Of a stretch of 64,000 bases of DNA, positions 26,211 to 34,781 are shown piece by piece. The stretch's first letter is position 1, and each line of letters opens with the position of its first letter. The DNA lies in contig NZ_JAJTBB010000011.1 of NCBI RefSeq assembly GCF_021287135.1, positions 1 to 64,000 on the forward strand. The letters are read 5' to 3'. A program made the position numbers and the translations under genes. The notes under the pieces were generated by a model, which worked only from the letters and a program-made list of their open reading frames with translations, did not search any database and was not told where the DNA came from. Origin of the DNA: Acidovorax sp. (GTDB lineage: Bacteria; Pseudomonadota; Gammaproteobacteria; Burkholderiales; Burkholderiaceae_C).

Positions 26211-26702
26211 CTACAGCATCTGCAGCACCGCGGCCCACTCCGCCGGCTCCACGGGGGTGATGGACAGCCGGTTCCCCCGCTGCAGCACGCGCATGTTCTC
26301 CAGCGCAGGGTGCTGGCGCATCTCGGCCAGCGAGAGCAGCCGCGTCTTGCGCACCGCCTGCACGTCACGCAACAGCCAGCGCGGGGCGTCGTCGCGCGAC
26401 TGCGGGTCGTAGTAGGGGGAGGCGGGGTCGAACTGCGTCGGGTCCGGCCGCACGCCGGAGGCCACCTGGGCGATGCCCGCAATGCCGGGCTCGGGGCAGC
26501 TGGAGTGGTAGAACAGCACGCCGTCGCCCACCTGCATGGCGTCGCGCAGGAAATTGCGGGCCTGGTAGTTGCGCACCCCCGTCCACGGCACGGTGGCGCC
26601 GGGGGCCGCCAGGGCGTCGTCGATGGAGCATTCGTCGGGCTCCGATTTCATGAGCCAGTAGCGGGCGGATGGCGGCACGCGCGGGGTGTCTTGCAAGGTC
26701 AT
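26211..26702 (-). CDS. EVE domain protein
   Basis: About 163 aa. RYWLMKSEPDECSIDDALA at the N-terminus, WTGVRNYQARNFLRDAMQVG and GVLFYHSSCPEPGIAGIAQV are hallmark blocks of the EVE (PUA-like) fold, which binds modified bases in DNA or RNA. The end LENMRVLQRGNRLSITPVE is also typical. A second ATG nine bases upstream (26711) is possible. It lies next to alkB, ada and a SNF2 helicase on the same strand, so a link to modified or alkylated nucleic acid is suggestive but not shown. An upstream copy of the hairpin repeat separates it from alkB. Confidence 0.88.
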   Translation of the reverse strand: MTLQDTPRVPPSARYWLMKSEPDECSIDDALAAPGATVPWTGVRNYQARNFLRDAMQVGDGVLFYHSSCPEPGIAGIAQVASGVRPDPTQFDPASPYYDPQSRDDAPRWLLRDVQAVRKTRLLSLAEMRQHPALENMRVLQRGNRLSITPVEPAEWAAVLQML

Positions 26703-26757
26703 GGCCGCCATTCTGGCAAAGGCGCACGGCGCGTGCCACGGCGGCCACCGCGCAGGG

Positions 26758-26815
26758 TGCTCATTTTTTAATAGCTGCTTGCGCTTATGGGATAAGCGCT
26801 ACAGGCCATTTTGTT
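26758..26815 (+). repeat. Hairpin repeat family 1, copy between EVE gene and alkB
   Basis: Best-formed copy: ATAGCTGCTTGCGCTTATGG followed by GATAAGCGCTACAGGCC. The arms GCGCTTAT and ATAAGCGC pair perfectly across three bases. Confidence 0.75.
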
Positions 26816-26880
26816 GGCTATTTCGCGGCAAGTCCCGCCGGCCGTTCAGGCCGCGGACGCCCGGATGCGGCACGCCGCGA

Positions 26881-27534
26881 TCAGCCGGCTTTGCGGAAGG
26901 TAAGGTTGATGCGGCACGCGCCCGTCAGCGGGTGCTGCGCCGCCGGCAGCGGCAGCACGCCATGAAAGCGCAGCCGCGCCGGCCCGCCCCACACCACCAC
27001 ATCGCCATGCAGCAGCGGCACGCGCCGCGCCTTGTCGGCGCGCTCAGCGCCGCCCCACAGAAACATCGCGGGAATGCCCAGCGACACCGACACGATGGGG
27101 TGCGCGTAGTGGCCTTCGTCGCGGTCCTGGTGCAGCGACAGGCGCGTGCCGGGCGCGTAGCGGTTGATGAGGCAGGCGTCCGGCGCAAAGCCTGGGTAGC
27201 CTGCCGCTTCGGCGGCATCGCGGGCCAGTTGCTGAAAGATCGGCGGCATGGCGGGCCAGCGCTCGCCCGTATCCGGGTCCACCGGGCCGTAGCGGTACCC
27301 GCTGCGGTCGCTGATCCAGCCCAGCGGCCCGCAGTTCGTCATGGCCACGGACATGCGCTTGCCGCCGGGCGTGATGAGATGGCGGAAGGGAGCCTGTGCC
27401 GTGATGGCATCGACGGCCTCCAGCAGGGCTGCCGCCTGCTCCAAGGCAAAGCCACGCAGCACCACGGCACCCGGTTCCAGCCACTCGGGCGCTTGCGGGG
27501 CGGAGGGCAGATCGTCGAACAGGTCGAAGGTCAT
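26881..27534 (-). CDS. alkB: Alpha-ketoglutarate-dependent DNA dealkylase AlkB
   Basis: 217 aa from the ATG at 27534. It oxidatively removes methyl groups from 1-methyladenine and 3-methylcytosine using Fe(II) and 2-oxoglutarate. Metal ligands are His135 and Asp137 in LSLHQDRDEGHY and His191 in RFHGVLPL. The 2-oxoglutarate and family arginines are Arg208 and Arg214 in CRINLTFRKAG. The substrate-lid block CLINRYAPGTRLSLHQD is well conserved. It lies 159 bases downstream of the second 2OG oxygenase and ada on the same strand, so it is probably part of an adaptive-response regulon controlled by Ada. Confidence 0.95.
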   Translation of the reverse strand: MTFDLFDDLPSAPQAPEWLEPGAVVLRGFALEQAAALLEAVDAITAQAPFRHLITPGGKRMSVAMTNCGPLGWISDRSGYRYGPVDPDTGERWPAMPPIFQQLARDAAEAAGYPGFAPDACLINRYAPGTRLSLHQDRDEGHYAHPIVSVSLGIPAMFLWGGAERADKARRVPLLHGDVVVWGGPARLRFHGVLPLPAAQHPLTGACRINLTFRKAG

Positions 27535-27630
27535 GGCTTTTTGTCGTCGCATGCCATTGCGACAGCACGTGGCAACGGGCGCAGCCCCACGCGTGCACCC
27601 GTGGAACTGGCTTTGCCAGGCCACCGGGTG

Positions 27631-27692
27631 CGTCCCCCTCCCGCGCAGCGAGAGAGGGGTGAAGGCGCCGCAGGCGACCCAGGGGGTGTCAC
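27631..27692. repeat. Repeat family 2, copy 1 at a gene 3' end
   Basis: Begins GCGTCCCCCTCCCGCGCAGC, passes through GGCGCCGCAGGCG and ends CAGGGGGTGTCAC one base before the stop codon of the 2OG oxygenase gene. The same design recurs at 53294-53361 at the end of mmsA. Confidence 0.55.
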
Positions 27693-27693
27693 T

Positions 27694-28446
27694 CTATTCA
27701 GCATCATGAAAGATGATGCCCACGGTATGGCGCTGCCCCGAGCGCACGCGGCTCACGCCGTGCCGCATGTTCACGCGGTACGTGCCCCGCGTCCCCTGCA
27801 CCGGCCGGTGGTGCACCGCGAACGCGACCGCATCGCCCTGGCGCAGCGGCACGACCTCGGCACGCGACTGCATGCGCGGGCGCTGCTCGGTCAGCACGAA
27901 CTCGCCGCCGGTGAAGTCGCGCCCCGGCTCCGACAGCAGGACGGCCACCTGCAGCGGGAACACGTGCTCGCCATACAGGTCCTGGTGCAGGCAGTTGTAG
28001 TCGCCCGGCCCGTACTGCAGCAGCAGCGGGGTGGGGCGCAGCTGGCCTGCCGCATGGCAGCGGGCGATGAAGTCGGCATGCCGCGCCGGGTAGCGCACGG
28101 CCAGGCCCATGGCGGTATTCCAGTGGTTGGCAATGGGCTGCAACTGGGGGTACAGCGCATCCCGCAGCCCGGCCACCACATCCGGCAGCGGGTAGCTGAA
28201 GTACTGGTATTCGCCCAGGCCGAAGCCGTGGCGCTGCATCACCACGCGGCTGCGAAACAGCGGCGGGCCGGCGCGGCGGTACAGCGCCGCCAGGGCCGCG
28301 CATTGCGCCGCGTCCAGCAGTTGCGGCAGCACGGCGTGGCCCTGGGTGTGCAGGTCGTCGACCGCCTGCGCCCAGTCGATGGCCGCCACGCGGGTGGGCC
28401 AGGGCATGGCGTCGGGTCGTGCAGGATGGGGCAGGGCAGCGCTCAT
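27694..28446 (-). CDS. 2-oxoglutarate/Fe(II) oxygenase linked to ada
   Basis: 250 aa. The double-stranded beta-helix fold is indicated by His154 and Asp156 in YNCLHQDLYGEHVFPLQ, a C-terminal histidine in FAVHHRPVQG and the arginine-containing YRVNMRHGVSRV. It resembles prolyl-hydroxylase-type 2OG oxygenases rather than AlkB. Its ATG overlaps the ada stop (ATGA), so it is translated with Ada and most likely induced by alkylation damage. The substrate is unknown; a protein or a damaged base are both possible. alkB follows downstream. Confidence 0.82.
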   Translation of the reverse strand: MSAALPHPARPDAMPWPTRVAAIDWAQAVDDLHTQGHAVLPQLLDAAQCAALAALYRRAGPPLFRSRVVMQRHGFGLGEYQYFSYPLPDVVAGLRDALYPQLQPIANHWNTAMGLAVRYPARHADFIARCHAAGQLRPTPLLLQYGPGDYNCLHQDLYGEHVFPLQVAVLLSEPGRDFTGGEFVLTEQRPRMQSRAEVVPLRQGDAVAFAVHHRPVQGTRGTYRVNMRHGVSRVRSGQRHTVGIIFHDAE

Positions 28447-29648
28447 GCCGCCTTCTCCCGCGCCACGCCGTGCGGCTGTGCAGCACCGGCCTCGCGCTCC
28501 AGCAATGCCCGCTTGCGTTCCACGCCCCAGCGGTAGCCCGACAGGGCGCCGTCGCTTCGCACCACGCGGTGGCACGGTATGGCCACGGCCAGCGCGTTGG
28601 CGCCGCAGGCCTGGGCCACCGCGCGGGTGGCCGCGGGCGCACCGATGCGCGCGGCAATCTCGGCGTAGCTGGCCGTCTGCCCGGCGGGAATGGTGCGCAG
28701 CGCCTGCCACACCCGCTGCTGAAAGGCCGTGCCCCGCACATCCAGCGGCAAGTCCAGCCCCAGCCCGGGCGCCTCGACAAAGGCCACGACCCGCGCCACC
28801 AGCGCTTCGTAGTCGGCATCGCCGCCCACCAGCTCGGCCTGCGCGAACCGGTCCTGCAGGTCGCGCACCAGGGCGTCGGGATCGTCGCCCAGCAGGATGG
28901 CGCACAGGCCCTGGCCGCTGTGCGCGACCAGGATCGCGCCCAGCGAGCACTGCCCCACCGCAAAGCGGATGCGCTGGGCCGCGCCGCCCGCGCGGTAGCG
29001 GGTGGGCGTCATGCCCAGCACCTGGGCGGACTTCTCGTAGAAGCGGCTGCTGGACTGGTAGCCCGCGCCGTAGATGGCGTCGGTGACCGAATCCGCGCCG
29101 GGCTGCCCCAAGGCGCTGCGCACGCGCTGCTCGCGCTGTGCGGCCGCGTAGGCCCGCGGCGTGAGCCCCGTGGCCTGCTTGAAGACGCGGTGAAGGTGCG
29201 AGCTGCTCAGCCCCAGGCGCGCCGCCAGCGCGCCCAGCGTGGTCGCCCGGCCCTCGGCGGCGTCGGCCTCAATGATGCGGCAGGCCTGCGTGACCCAGCC
29301 GGCGTGGTGGGCCTGGGCCGAGGGCTGCTGCGGCTTGCAGCGCTGGCAGGGCCGAAAGCCTGCGCGTTCGGCCTCGGCGCAGCTGGCGTGAAAGCGCACG
29401 TTCTCCGGCCGGGGCGTGCGCGCCGCGCAGCTGGGGCGGCAGTACACCCCGGTGGTCTGCACGGAATACCAGAAGCTCCCGTCCGCCGCCGCGCTGCGGG
29501 CGACCACAGCGGCCCAGCGCGGGTCGGCCTGGGTGGCGGCGGCCTGCTGGGCTTTGGCGGACGGAACGGTGTGCGGCATGGCAGCGGTGAACGGGCGCAG
29601 TGGCGAAGGGCGCAGGGGCGAAGGGCGGGCGGTGGCAGTCGACAGCAT
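28443..29648 (-). CDS. ada: Bifunctional methyl-DNA repair protein and regulator Ada
   Basis: 401 aa from ATG 29648, which has GGAG seven bases upstream. The N-terminal zinc domain has Cys70 and Cys74 (VYCRPSC) and Cys101 and Cys104 (PCQRC). By the E. coli model Cys70 accepts methyl groups from phosphotriesters and turns the protein into an activator. An AraC-type helix-turn-helix follows (LAARLGLSSSHLHRVFKQAT). The C-terminal O6-methylguanine transferase has the acceptor Cys359 in AVAIPCHRVVRSDG. It leads an operon with the 2OG oxygenase. A short run (SPLRPSPLRP) near the start comes from a small tandem DNA repeat. Confidence 0.95.
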   Translation of the reverse strand: MLSTATARPSPLRPSPLRPFTAAMPHTVPSAKAQQAAATQADPRWAAVVARSAAADGSFWYSVQTTGVYCRPSCAARTPRPENVRFHASCAEAERAGFRPCQRCKPQQPSAQAHHAGWVTQACRIIEADAAEGRATTLGALAARLGLSSSHLHRVFKQATGLTPRAYAAAQREQRVRSALGQPGADSVTDAIYGAGYQSSSRFYEKSAQVLGMTPTRYRAGGAAQRIRFAVGQCSLGAILVAHSGQGLCAILLGDDPDALVRDLQDRFAQAELVGGDADYEALVARVVAFVEAPGLGLDLPLDVRGTAFQQRVWQALRTIPAGQTASYAEIAARIGAPAATRAVAQACGANALAVAIPCHRVVRSDGALSGYRWGVERKRALLEREAGAAQPHGVAREKAA

Positions 29649-29765
29649 GGCAGGCTCCGAAAGAAAAGAAGGGATGCCGGCCACTCTAGGGACGGCGCCC
29701 CCGCGGCGCACTCCGAAGCTTGCTTTTGAATTCTGCGTCATTGCGGGCACAAAGCAGTGCGTACG

Positions 29766-29822
29766 GTTGCTATTGATTTAATAGCTGTTAGCGATTGATG
29801 GGTAAGCGCTAGAGGCCAAAAA
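29766..29822 (+). repeat. Hairpin repeat family 1, copy between ada and the SNF2 helicase gene
   Basis: Contains AATAGCTGTTAGCGATTGAT followed by GGTAAGCGCTAGAGGCC. It sits immediately after the stop of the minus-strand helicase gene. Confidence 0.7.
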
Positions 29823-29826
29823 TGCC

Positions 29827-32424
29827 TCAATTTTCCGGCGGCTGCAGCGCGCGGGCCCGCCGCTTGCCGGTGCTGCCCCAGCGGCGCGCGTCCTCGCCGG
29901 GAATGCCCAGCGGGTTGTTGGCCGGCTCCGCCAGCGGCGCCAGCAGCGCGTGCAAGTCGGCCTCGCTGAACTTCACCGCGCCGGCCGCGTCATGGCCCAG
30001 CACGCCGCTGGCCAGCGCCGCCTTGCGGGCCTGCAGCTCCAGCATGCGCTCCTCGATGCTGCCTTCCACCACCAGCTGGTAGACGAACACCGGCTGGTCC
30101 TGCCCGATGCGGTGGGCGCGGGCGGTGGCCTGTTCCTGCACGGCGGGGTTCCACCACGGGTCGAGGTGGACCACCGTGTCGGCGGCCGTGAGGTTCAGGC
30201 CCACGCCGCCGGCCTTGAGGCTCACCAGCAGGATGGGGGCGCTGCCCGCGCCCTGCGCCTGAAAGCGCTTCACCACGGCCCCCCGCTCGCGCGGCGGCGT
30301 CTGGCCGGTGAGGGTGAGGTAGGGCAGGGCCAAGGTGTCGAGCTGCTCGGCCGCCAGGGTCAGCATCTCGGTGAACTGCGAGAACACCAGCACGCGGCGG
30401 CCTTCCTCCACCAGCGGGGGCAGCAGGTCGGCCAGCAGTTCGAGCTTGGCGCGCTCCATGGTGTGGGCGGTCTTGGTGGTCCCTTTGACGAGCCGCGGGT
30501 CGCAGCAGACTTGGCGCAGCTTGAGCAACGCATCCAGGATGGCGATCTGCGCCCCGTCAAAGCCCTGGCGCTCCAGCGCGCGGCGCACCTGCTTGTCGGC
30601 CGCCGTGCGCACGGCCTCGTACAGCTCGCGCTGCTTGCCCTGCAGCTGCACGCGCAGGATGCTTTCGGTGCGCGGGGGCAGCTCGGTGGCCACGTCCTGC
30701 TTGCGGCGGCGCAGGATGAAGGGGCGCACGCGCTGGGCCAGCAGCTGGGCGCGCAGGGTTTCGCCGTTTTCCTCGATGGGCTTGCGCCAGCGGGCGTTGA
30801 AGCTGCGCACATCGCCCAGAAAGCCGGGCATCAGAAAGTCAAACTGCGCCCACAGCTCGCCCAGGTGGTTTTCGAGCGGCGTGCCGGTCAGGCACAGCAG
30901 GTGCGGGGCCTGCAGGCGGCGCAGGGCGCGGGCGCTGCGGCTGCCGGCGTTCTTCACCATCTGCGCCTCGTCCAGGATCAGCAGGTGGAACGGCTGCGCG
31001 GCCAGCGCGTCCACGTCGCGCCACAGCAGCGGGTAGGTGGTCAGCACCAGGTCGTGCTGGGCGATCTGCAGGTAGCGCCGGCCGCGGTCCGGCCCGTGCA
31101 GCGCCAGCACGCGCAGGCCGGGCGCCATGCGCGCGGCCTCGGCCTGCCAGTTGAAGAGCAGCGAGGTGGGGAGCACGACCAACGCCGGGCGCGTGAGCCG
31201 GCCGGCTTCCTTCTCCACCAGCACATGCGCCAGCGCCTGCGCCGTCTTGCCCAGGCCCATGTCGTCGGCCAGGATGCCGGAGAGGCCCTGTTCGCGCAGG
31301 TACTGGAGCCAGGCGAGGCCCTCCAGCTGGTAGGGGCGCAGTTGCACTTGCAGGCCCTGCGGTGCGGCCACGGGCTGGGGCGTGCCGATGCGGCGCAGGC
31401 GCTGGGCCAGCTGCGCCAGGCCGGCGTCGCCCTGCAGCTGCCAGTCGTTGCTCCAGCCGTTCACGGTGCCCACGCGGTGGACCTGTACCAGCCCGGCGCG
31501 CAGGGCCTCGATGCGGCGCGCCTCCCAGGCGCCCAGGTGCAGTGGGTCGCCGTCCTGGCGCTGGTTGCGCGTGGGGTCGGTCAGCAGGTCCACCATGGCG
31601 CCCACAATGGCCTTGAGCGGCCCGGCGGGCGCCTCGATGCGCTTGCCGCCGGGGGCGCGCAGCTTGATGAGGGCCAGGTCGTCAATGGCCGCCATCTGCT
31701 GCGCGTTCAGCCAGCGCGGGTCGCGGCGCAGCAGGTCGGCCAGCAGCGGGGCCAGGTCCAGGGTTTCGCCGTCGATCTCGATGCCCAGGGTCAGCAGCCA
31801 GGCGCCTTCGCGCTCGGGCAGCATGAGCTTTTGCACGGGGCGCTCGCGTGGGGCCAGCGGTCCATCCACCTCCTTGCCCAGCAGCTCGCCGGTGTGGGGG
31901 GCGATGTGCAGCTTCCAGCGCAGCACGGGCACGCTTTCGTGCGCAAAGCCGGGGTGCACCACCACGCTCCAGCCCTCGGCGCGCAGCTGCGGCACCACGT
32001 CGGCCCAGAAGTCGCCAAACTGCGCCTCCTGCGCCAGCGTCCACACGGGGCCCAGGCTGCTGGCCGCGGCGCGGTGGCGCCACTGGAGCTTGCCGGCATC
32101 CACAGGGATCAGGCCCAGGTCCCACACGCGGTCCATCGCGTCCGCCTCGGCCGCCAGGTTGCGCTGCAGGCGCACCACCGGGCCGCCGGTGTCAAACAGC
32201 TCCAGCACCTCTGCGGGGCGCCCGCCCAGGATGGAGGTGGGCGCGCTTTCGTGCCAGGTGGCGCCGCCCTCCGTGCGGTAGGTGAAGTCGATCTGCGCCA
32301 GCGTCACGCTGTCGCCGCGCGGGCCCAGGCGGCCGTGGGGCGCCATGCCCAGCAGGCCCTGGCCGCGGCCGAGGGTCATGAGCGTGATGCGGGGCTGAAA
32401 GTGGCCGGGGACGGGGGCCGTCAT
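29827..32424 (-). CDS. SNF2/Swi2 family DEAD-like helicase
   Basis: 865 aa from the ATG at 32424. ATP-driven DNA translocase of the SNF2 superfamily. Motif I is ADDMGLGKTAQALAHV, motif II ILDEAQMVKN, motifs V-VI LKAGGVGLNLTAADTVVHLD and ATARAHRIGQDQPVFVYQLV. The N-terminal 400 residues form the accessory region usual for bacterial SNF2 proteins of the RapA/HepA-like branch. The role is probably in removing proteins or polymerase from DNA, or in repair. It lies next to ada and transcribes the same way, separated by the hairpin repeat, so it is not necessarily co-regulated. Confidence 0.92.
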   Translation of the reverse strand: MTAPVPGHFQPRITLMTLGRGQGLLGMAPHGRLGPRGDSVTLAQIDFTYRTEGGATWHESAPTSILGGRPAEVLELFDTGGPVVRLQRNLAAEADAMDRVWDLGLIPVDAGKLQWRHRAAASSLGPVWTLAQEAQFGDFWADVVPQLRAEGWSVVVHPGFAHESVPVLRWKLHIAPHTGELLGKEVDGPLAPRERPVQKLMLPEREGAWLLTLGIEIDGETLDLAPLLADLLRRDPRWLNAQQMAAIDDLALIKLRAPGGKRIEAPAGPLKAIVGAMVDLLTDPTRNQRQDGDPLHLGAWEARRIEALRAGLVQVHRVGTVNGWSNDWQLQGDAGLAQLAQRLRRIGTPQPVAAPQGLQVQLRPYQLEGLAWLQYLREQGLSGILADDMGLGKTAQALAHVLVEKEAGRLTRPALVVLPTSLLFNWQAEAARMAPGLRVLALHGPDRGRRYLQIAQHDLVLTTYPLLWRDVDALAAQPFHLLILDEAQMVKNAGSRSARALRRLQAPHLLCLTGTPLENHLGELWAQFDFLMPGFLGDVRSFNARWRKPIEENGETLRAQLLAQRVRPFILRRRKQDVATELPPRTESILRVQLQGKQRELYEAVRTAADKQVRRALERQGFDGAQIAILDALLKLRQVCCDPRLVKGTTKTAHTMERAKLELLADLLPPLVEEGRRVLVFSQFTEMLTLAAEQLDTLALPYLTLTGQTPPRERGAVVKRFQAQGAGSAPILLVSLKAGGVGLNLTAADTVVHLDPWWNPAVQEQATARAHRIGQDQPVFVYQLVVEGSIEERMLELQARKAALASGVLGHDAAGAVKFSEADLHALLAPLAEPANNPLGIPGEDARRWGSTGKRRARALQPPEN

Positions 32425-32659
32425 CGGGCGGCGCGCGCCCATGCGCAGTGCGGGGCCGGGTGGGTTGGGCGGGGTGCAAGGGGCGGCATGGGCCGATTGT
32501 GCCCCGCAGGGCGCAGCCCCGGGCCGGGCGCCTGGCGCCGGTGCAATTACCCAGGAGACGCGGCAGTTCTCGCTGCGAATCCGCTGTACCCGGCGGTTCT
32601 GTGAAGGGCCGGTTTCGGCACCTTGCGGGGCGCGGCCCCAGCGAGCGCGTCAACAACCT

Positions 32660-33382
32660 TCAATGGAATTCCCAGGCCACGCCTGCCTGGGCAAATGTCC
32701 GCCCGCTGCCCCACCCGGCGGAGGCCGAGAGCTTGAGCCCCTCGGCCAGCGTGTAGCGCACGCCCAGGGCCTTGTCGGGGCGGGCGCGCTGTTCTCCGTG
32801 GATCTCTGCGGTCAGCTGCAGCACGTCCGTGAGCGGGGCTTCGGCGCCCGCAGCCCAGGTGGCGGCGGTCTCGCGCACGCCCTGGCTCTTGGCGCTGCGC
32901 TGGCCTGCGTTGAAATGCAGCGCCCAGCGGTCCTGGCGGTAGGTGGCCAGGGCCAGGAGGGCACGTTCCCGGGTGCTCACAGGCTGTGGGGCTGCGTCGG
33001 TGTGCGTGCGGGGGTAGTTCAGGTCCAGCCGCGCGCCCAGCGACCAGCCGGCGTCGGCCTGGAGGGGCACCCATTTCACGGTCAGGCCCTGGCCTTGCAA
33101 CTCCACGGCGTTGCGGGTCTGCCGGTCCTTGTCGCGGGACAGCGCCACGCCCAGCTCCAGCCCTTCGGCCACGCCTGCGCCCAGCGCCAGATCGGCACCG
33201 CGCGCGCGGTTGTCGCGGTGGAGGGTGCCCTCCACCTTGAAGGCGCCCCGGTCCAGGGTGCCCGCGTCATCGGTGGTCATGGGGGCTTCGGCCTGCGCCA
33301 GGCCTGCCGAGGCGCAGCCCAGCACCAGCAGCAACGTGGCGGCGGAGCACCTGCCCGGGGCAGGCGCACGCGTTGTCTTCAT
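32660..33382 (-). CDS. Exported protein of beta-barrel appearance
   Basis: 240 aa. A signal peptide ends near GLAQAEAP. The rest alternates short hydrophobic and polar residues in Gly-rich strands (ADLALGAGVAEGLELGVALS, LQADAGWSLGARLDLNYPRT) and ends with an aromatic residue close to the terminus (GVAWEFH), as outer-membrane barrels do. No named family is recognised with certainty; transporter-like outer-membrane proteins look similar. It follows the sensor kinase gene by 53 bases on the same strand, so it may be the end of the PepSY-cytochrome-regulator operon or its regulated target. Confidence 0.65.
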   Translation of the reverse strand: MKTTRAPAPGRCSAATLLLVLGCASAGLAQAEAPMTTDDAGTLDRGAFKVEGTLHRDNRARGADLALGAGVAEGLELGVALSRDKDRQTRNAVELQGQGLTVKWVPLQADAGWSLGARLDLNYPRTHTDAAPQPVSTRERALLALATYRQDRWALHFNAGQRSAKSQGVRETAATWAAGAEAPLTDVLQLTAEIHGEQRARPDKALGVRYTLAEGLKLSASAGWGSGRTFAQAGVAWEFH

Positions 33383-33435
33383 GAAAGGTCCTCTCGAAGG
33401 CGGGCGCAGAACCCGCCGGTTGGTGAAAATAATTG

Positions 33436-34773
33436 TTACACATTGGGGCCGCCAGACGGCGGCCCGGCGGGCCAGCGCAGCTCCACGCAAAAGCCTTGCG
33501 GCATGCATGGCAGGCTGGCATGGCCTCCGTGGGCGCGGGCCACCAGGTCGGCCAATGCCAGCCCCAGGCCCTGCAGGGCGCTGCCCTCGCCGTAGGTCTG
33601 CTGCTGCAGCGATGCCTGCAGCCGGGCACAGGTTTCGGGAGGGCAGCCCTGACCGTCGTCCTGCACGCGCAGCACGCTGTCCGTGGCATCCTGGCGAACG
33701 CTCACCGCCACCTGCCGGGCCTGAAAACGCCGGGAGTTGTCGAGCAGGTTCCACAGGGTGGCCGCCAGCAGGTCGGGGTCGGCCCACAGAGGCGCCTCCT
33801 GGTGGAGGGTGACAGCCAAATCGTGGAAGGCCAGATCGTCCAGCAGGCGGCGCAGGTCCAGGTTCTGGCGCTGGGGCTCCGCGCTGGTGCGGAACATCAT
33901 CAGCAGCGCGTTCATGGCGTTGGCCAGCCGGGCGGCCGCTTGGCGCGTGCGCACCAGGCGGGGTTGCAGGGCTTCGGGCGCTTCGCGGATGGCCAGTGCC
34001 AGCTGCACGTCGATGCCCGCCACGGGCGTGCGCAGTGCATGTGCGGCATGGGCCGTGAAAGCGCGCTCGCGCACCACGCGCTGCGCCAGCCGCTGCCCCA
34101 GGTCCGCAATGGCCTGCTCGATGGGCTGCAGCTCCTGCCGCGGCGCGCCGCGGGGGGCGGTGCCAGGGACCAGCGGGTCGTAGGCCTGCACGGTGCGGCC
34201 CAGCCAGCCGAGCGGACGCAGTTCCTGCCGGATCCGCCAGTTCATCAGCAAGGCGGAGAGCAGGCTCACCGACAGGGCCGCCGCCAGCGTGTACAGCACC
34301 ACTTCCTGGTGCACTCCGTCGCGTTCGGCGCGGCTTTGCGCCACTACCAGGAAATGGCCGGGCGGGTGGCGCAAGGCAGACGTGTACGCCCGCCACTGCC
34401 CATCGGCGGTCCATTGGGCGGCCGGGGCCGGGGCCGCCAGCAACGCCTGGGCCGGCGCCTTGGGCGAGCGGCTGACGACCGTTGCCGCGGTGCTGTCGAC
34501 CACCTGCCACACCAGATGTTCCTCGTGCGGGGCGTCCAGCCCGGCCGTGCCTGCGGGCCGGGGCGCCGGGTTGGCCGCGGAGGCCATGGCGCTCTGGACG
34601 ATTTCTGCCGCTTCCCGCAGTTCCTGGTCCATCAGTTCTCCCAGCTCGTGGGAGATCACCTGCCACACGACCACGGCCGTGAGCACGCCGAAGACGACCG
34701 AAATCCACAGCAGCGACTGGACCAGCCGGGCGCGGATGGACGGAGGCGGCGGGGGGGGAGAAGGCGCAGACAT
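33436..34773 (-). CDS. Sensor histidine kinase
   Basis: 445 aa from ATG 34773, eight bases after the response-regulator stop. Two membrane helices (about 18-40 and 158-178) flank a periplasmic sensor domain. The phosphoacceptor is His245 in HAAHALRTPVAG. The ATP lid includes the N-box LWNLLDNSRRF and the G-box DDGQGCPPE. A Pro run near the start is encoded by a G-rich tract. The organisation resembles QseC/TctE-type kinases. It forms a pair with the OmpR-type regulator just upstream, in an operon with a PepSY protein and a cytochrome b, which suggests sensing of redox or metal conditions (inference). Confidence 0.93.
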   Translation of the reverse strand: MSAPSPPPPPPSIRARLVQSLLWISVVFGVLTAVVVWQVISHELGELMDQELREAAEIVQSAMASAANPAPRPAGTAGLDAPHEEHLVWQVVDSTAATVVSRSPKAPAQALLAAPAPAAQWTADGQWRAYTSALRHPPGHFLVVAQSRAERDGVHQEVVLYTLAAALSVSLLSALLMNWRIRQELRPLGWLGRTVQAYDPLVPGTAPRGAPRQELQPIEQAIADLGQRLAQRVVRERAFTAHAAHALRTPVAGIDVQLALAIREAPEALQPRLVRTRQAAARLANAMNALLMMFRTSAEPQRQNLDLRRLLDDLAFHDLAVTLHQEAPLWADPDLLAATLWNLLDNSRRFQARQVAVSVRQDATDSVLRVQDDGQGCPPETCARLQASLQQQTYGEGSALQGLGLALADLVARAHGGHASLPCMPQGFCVELRWPAGPPSGGPNV

Positions 34774-34781
34774 GGTCACAG

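Noticed and set aside
32660-34708. 682-residue fusion of the histidine kinase region with the beta-barrel-like protein
   Set aside because: The upstream part is a wrong-frame reading of the kinase gene; the real protein starts at 33382 with a signal peptide.
34750-34760. G8 tract at the start of the histidine kinase gene as a phase-variation switch
   Set aside because: Eight bases in a GC-rich genome with no contrasting frame; not strong enough.
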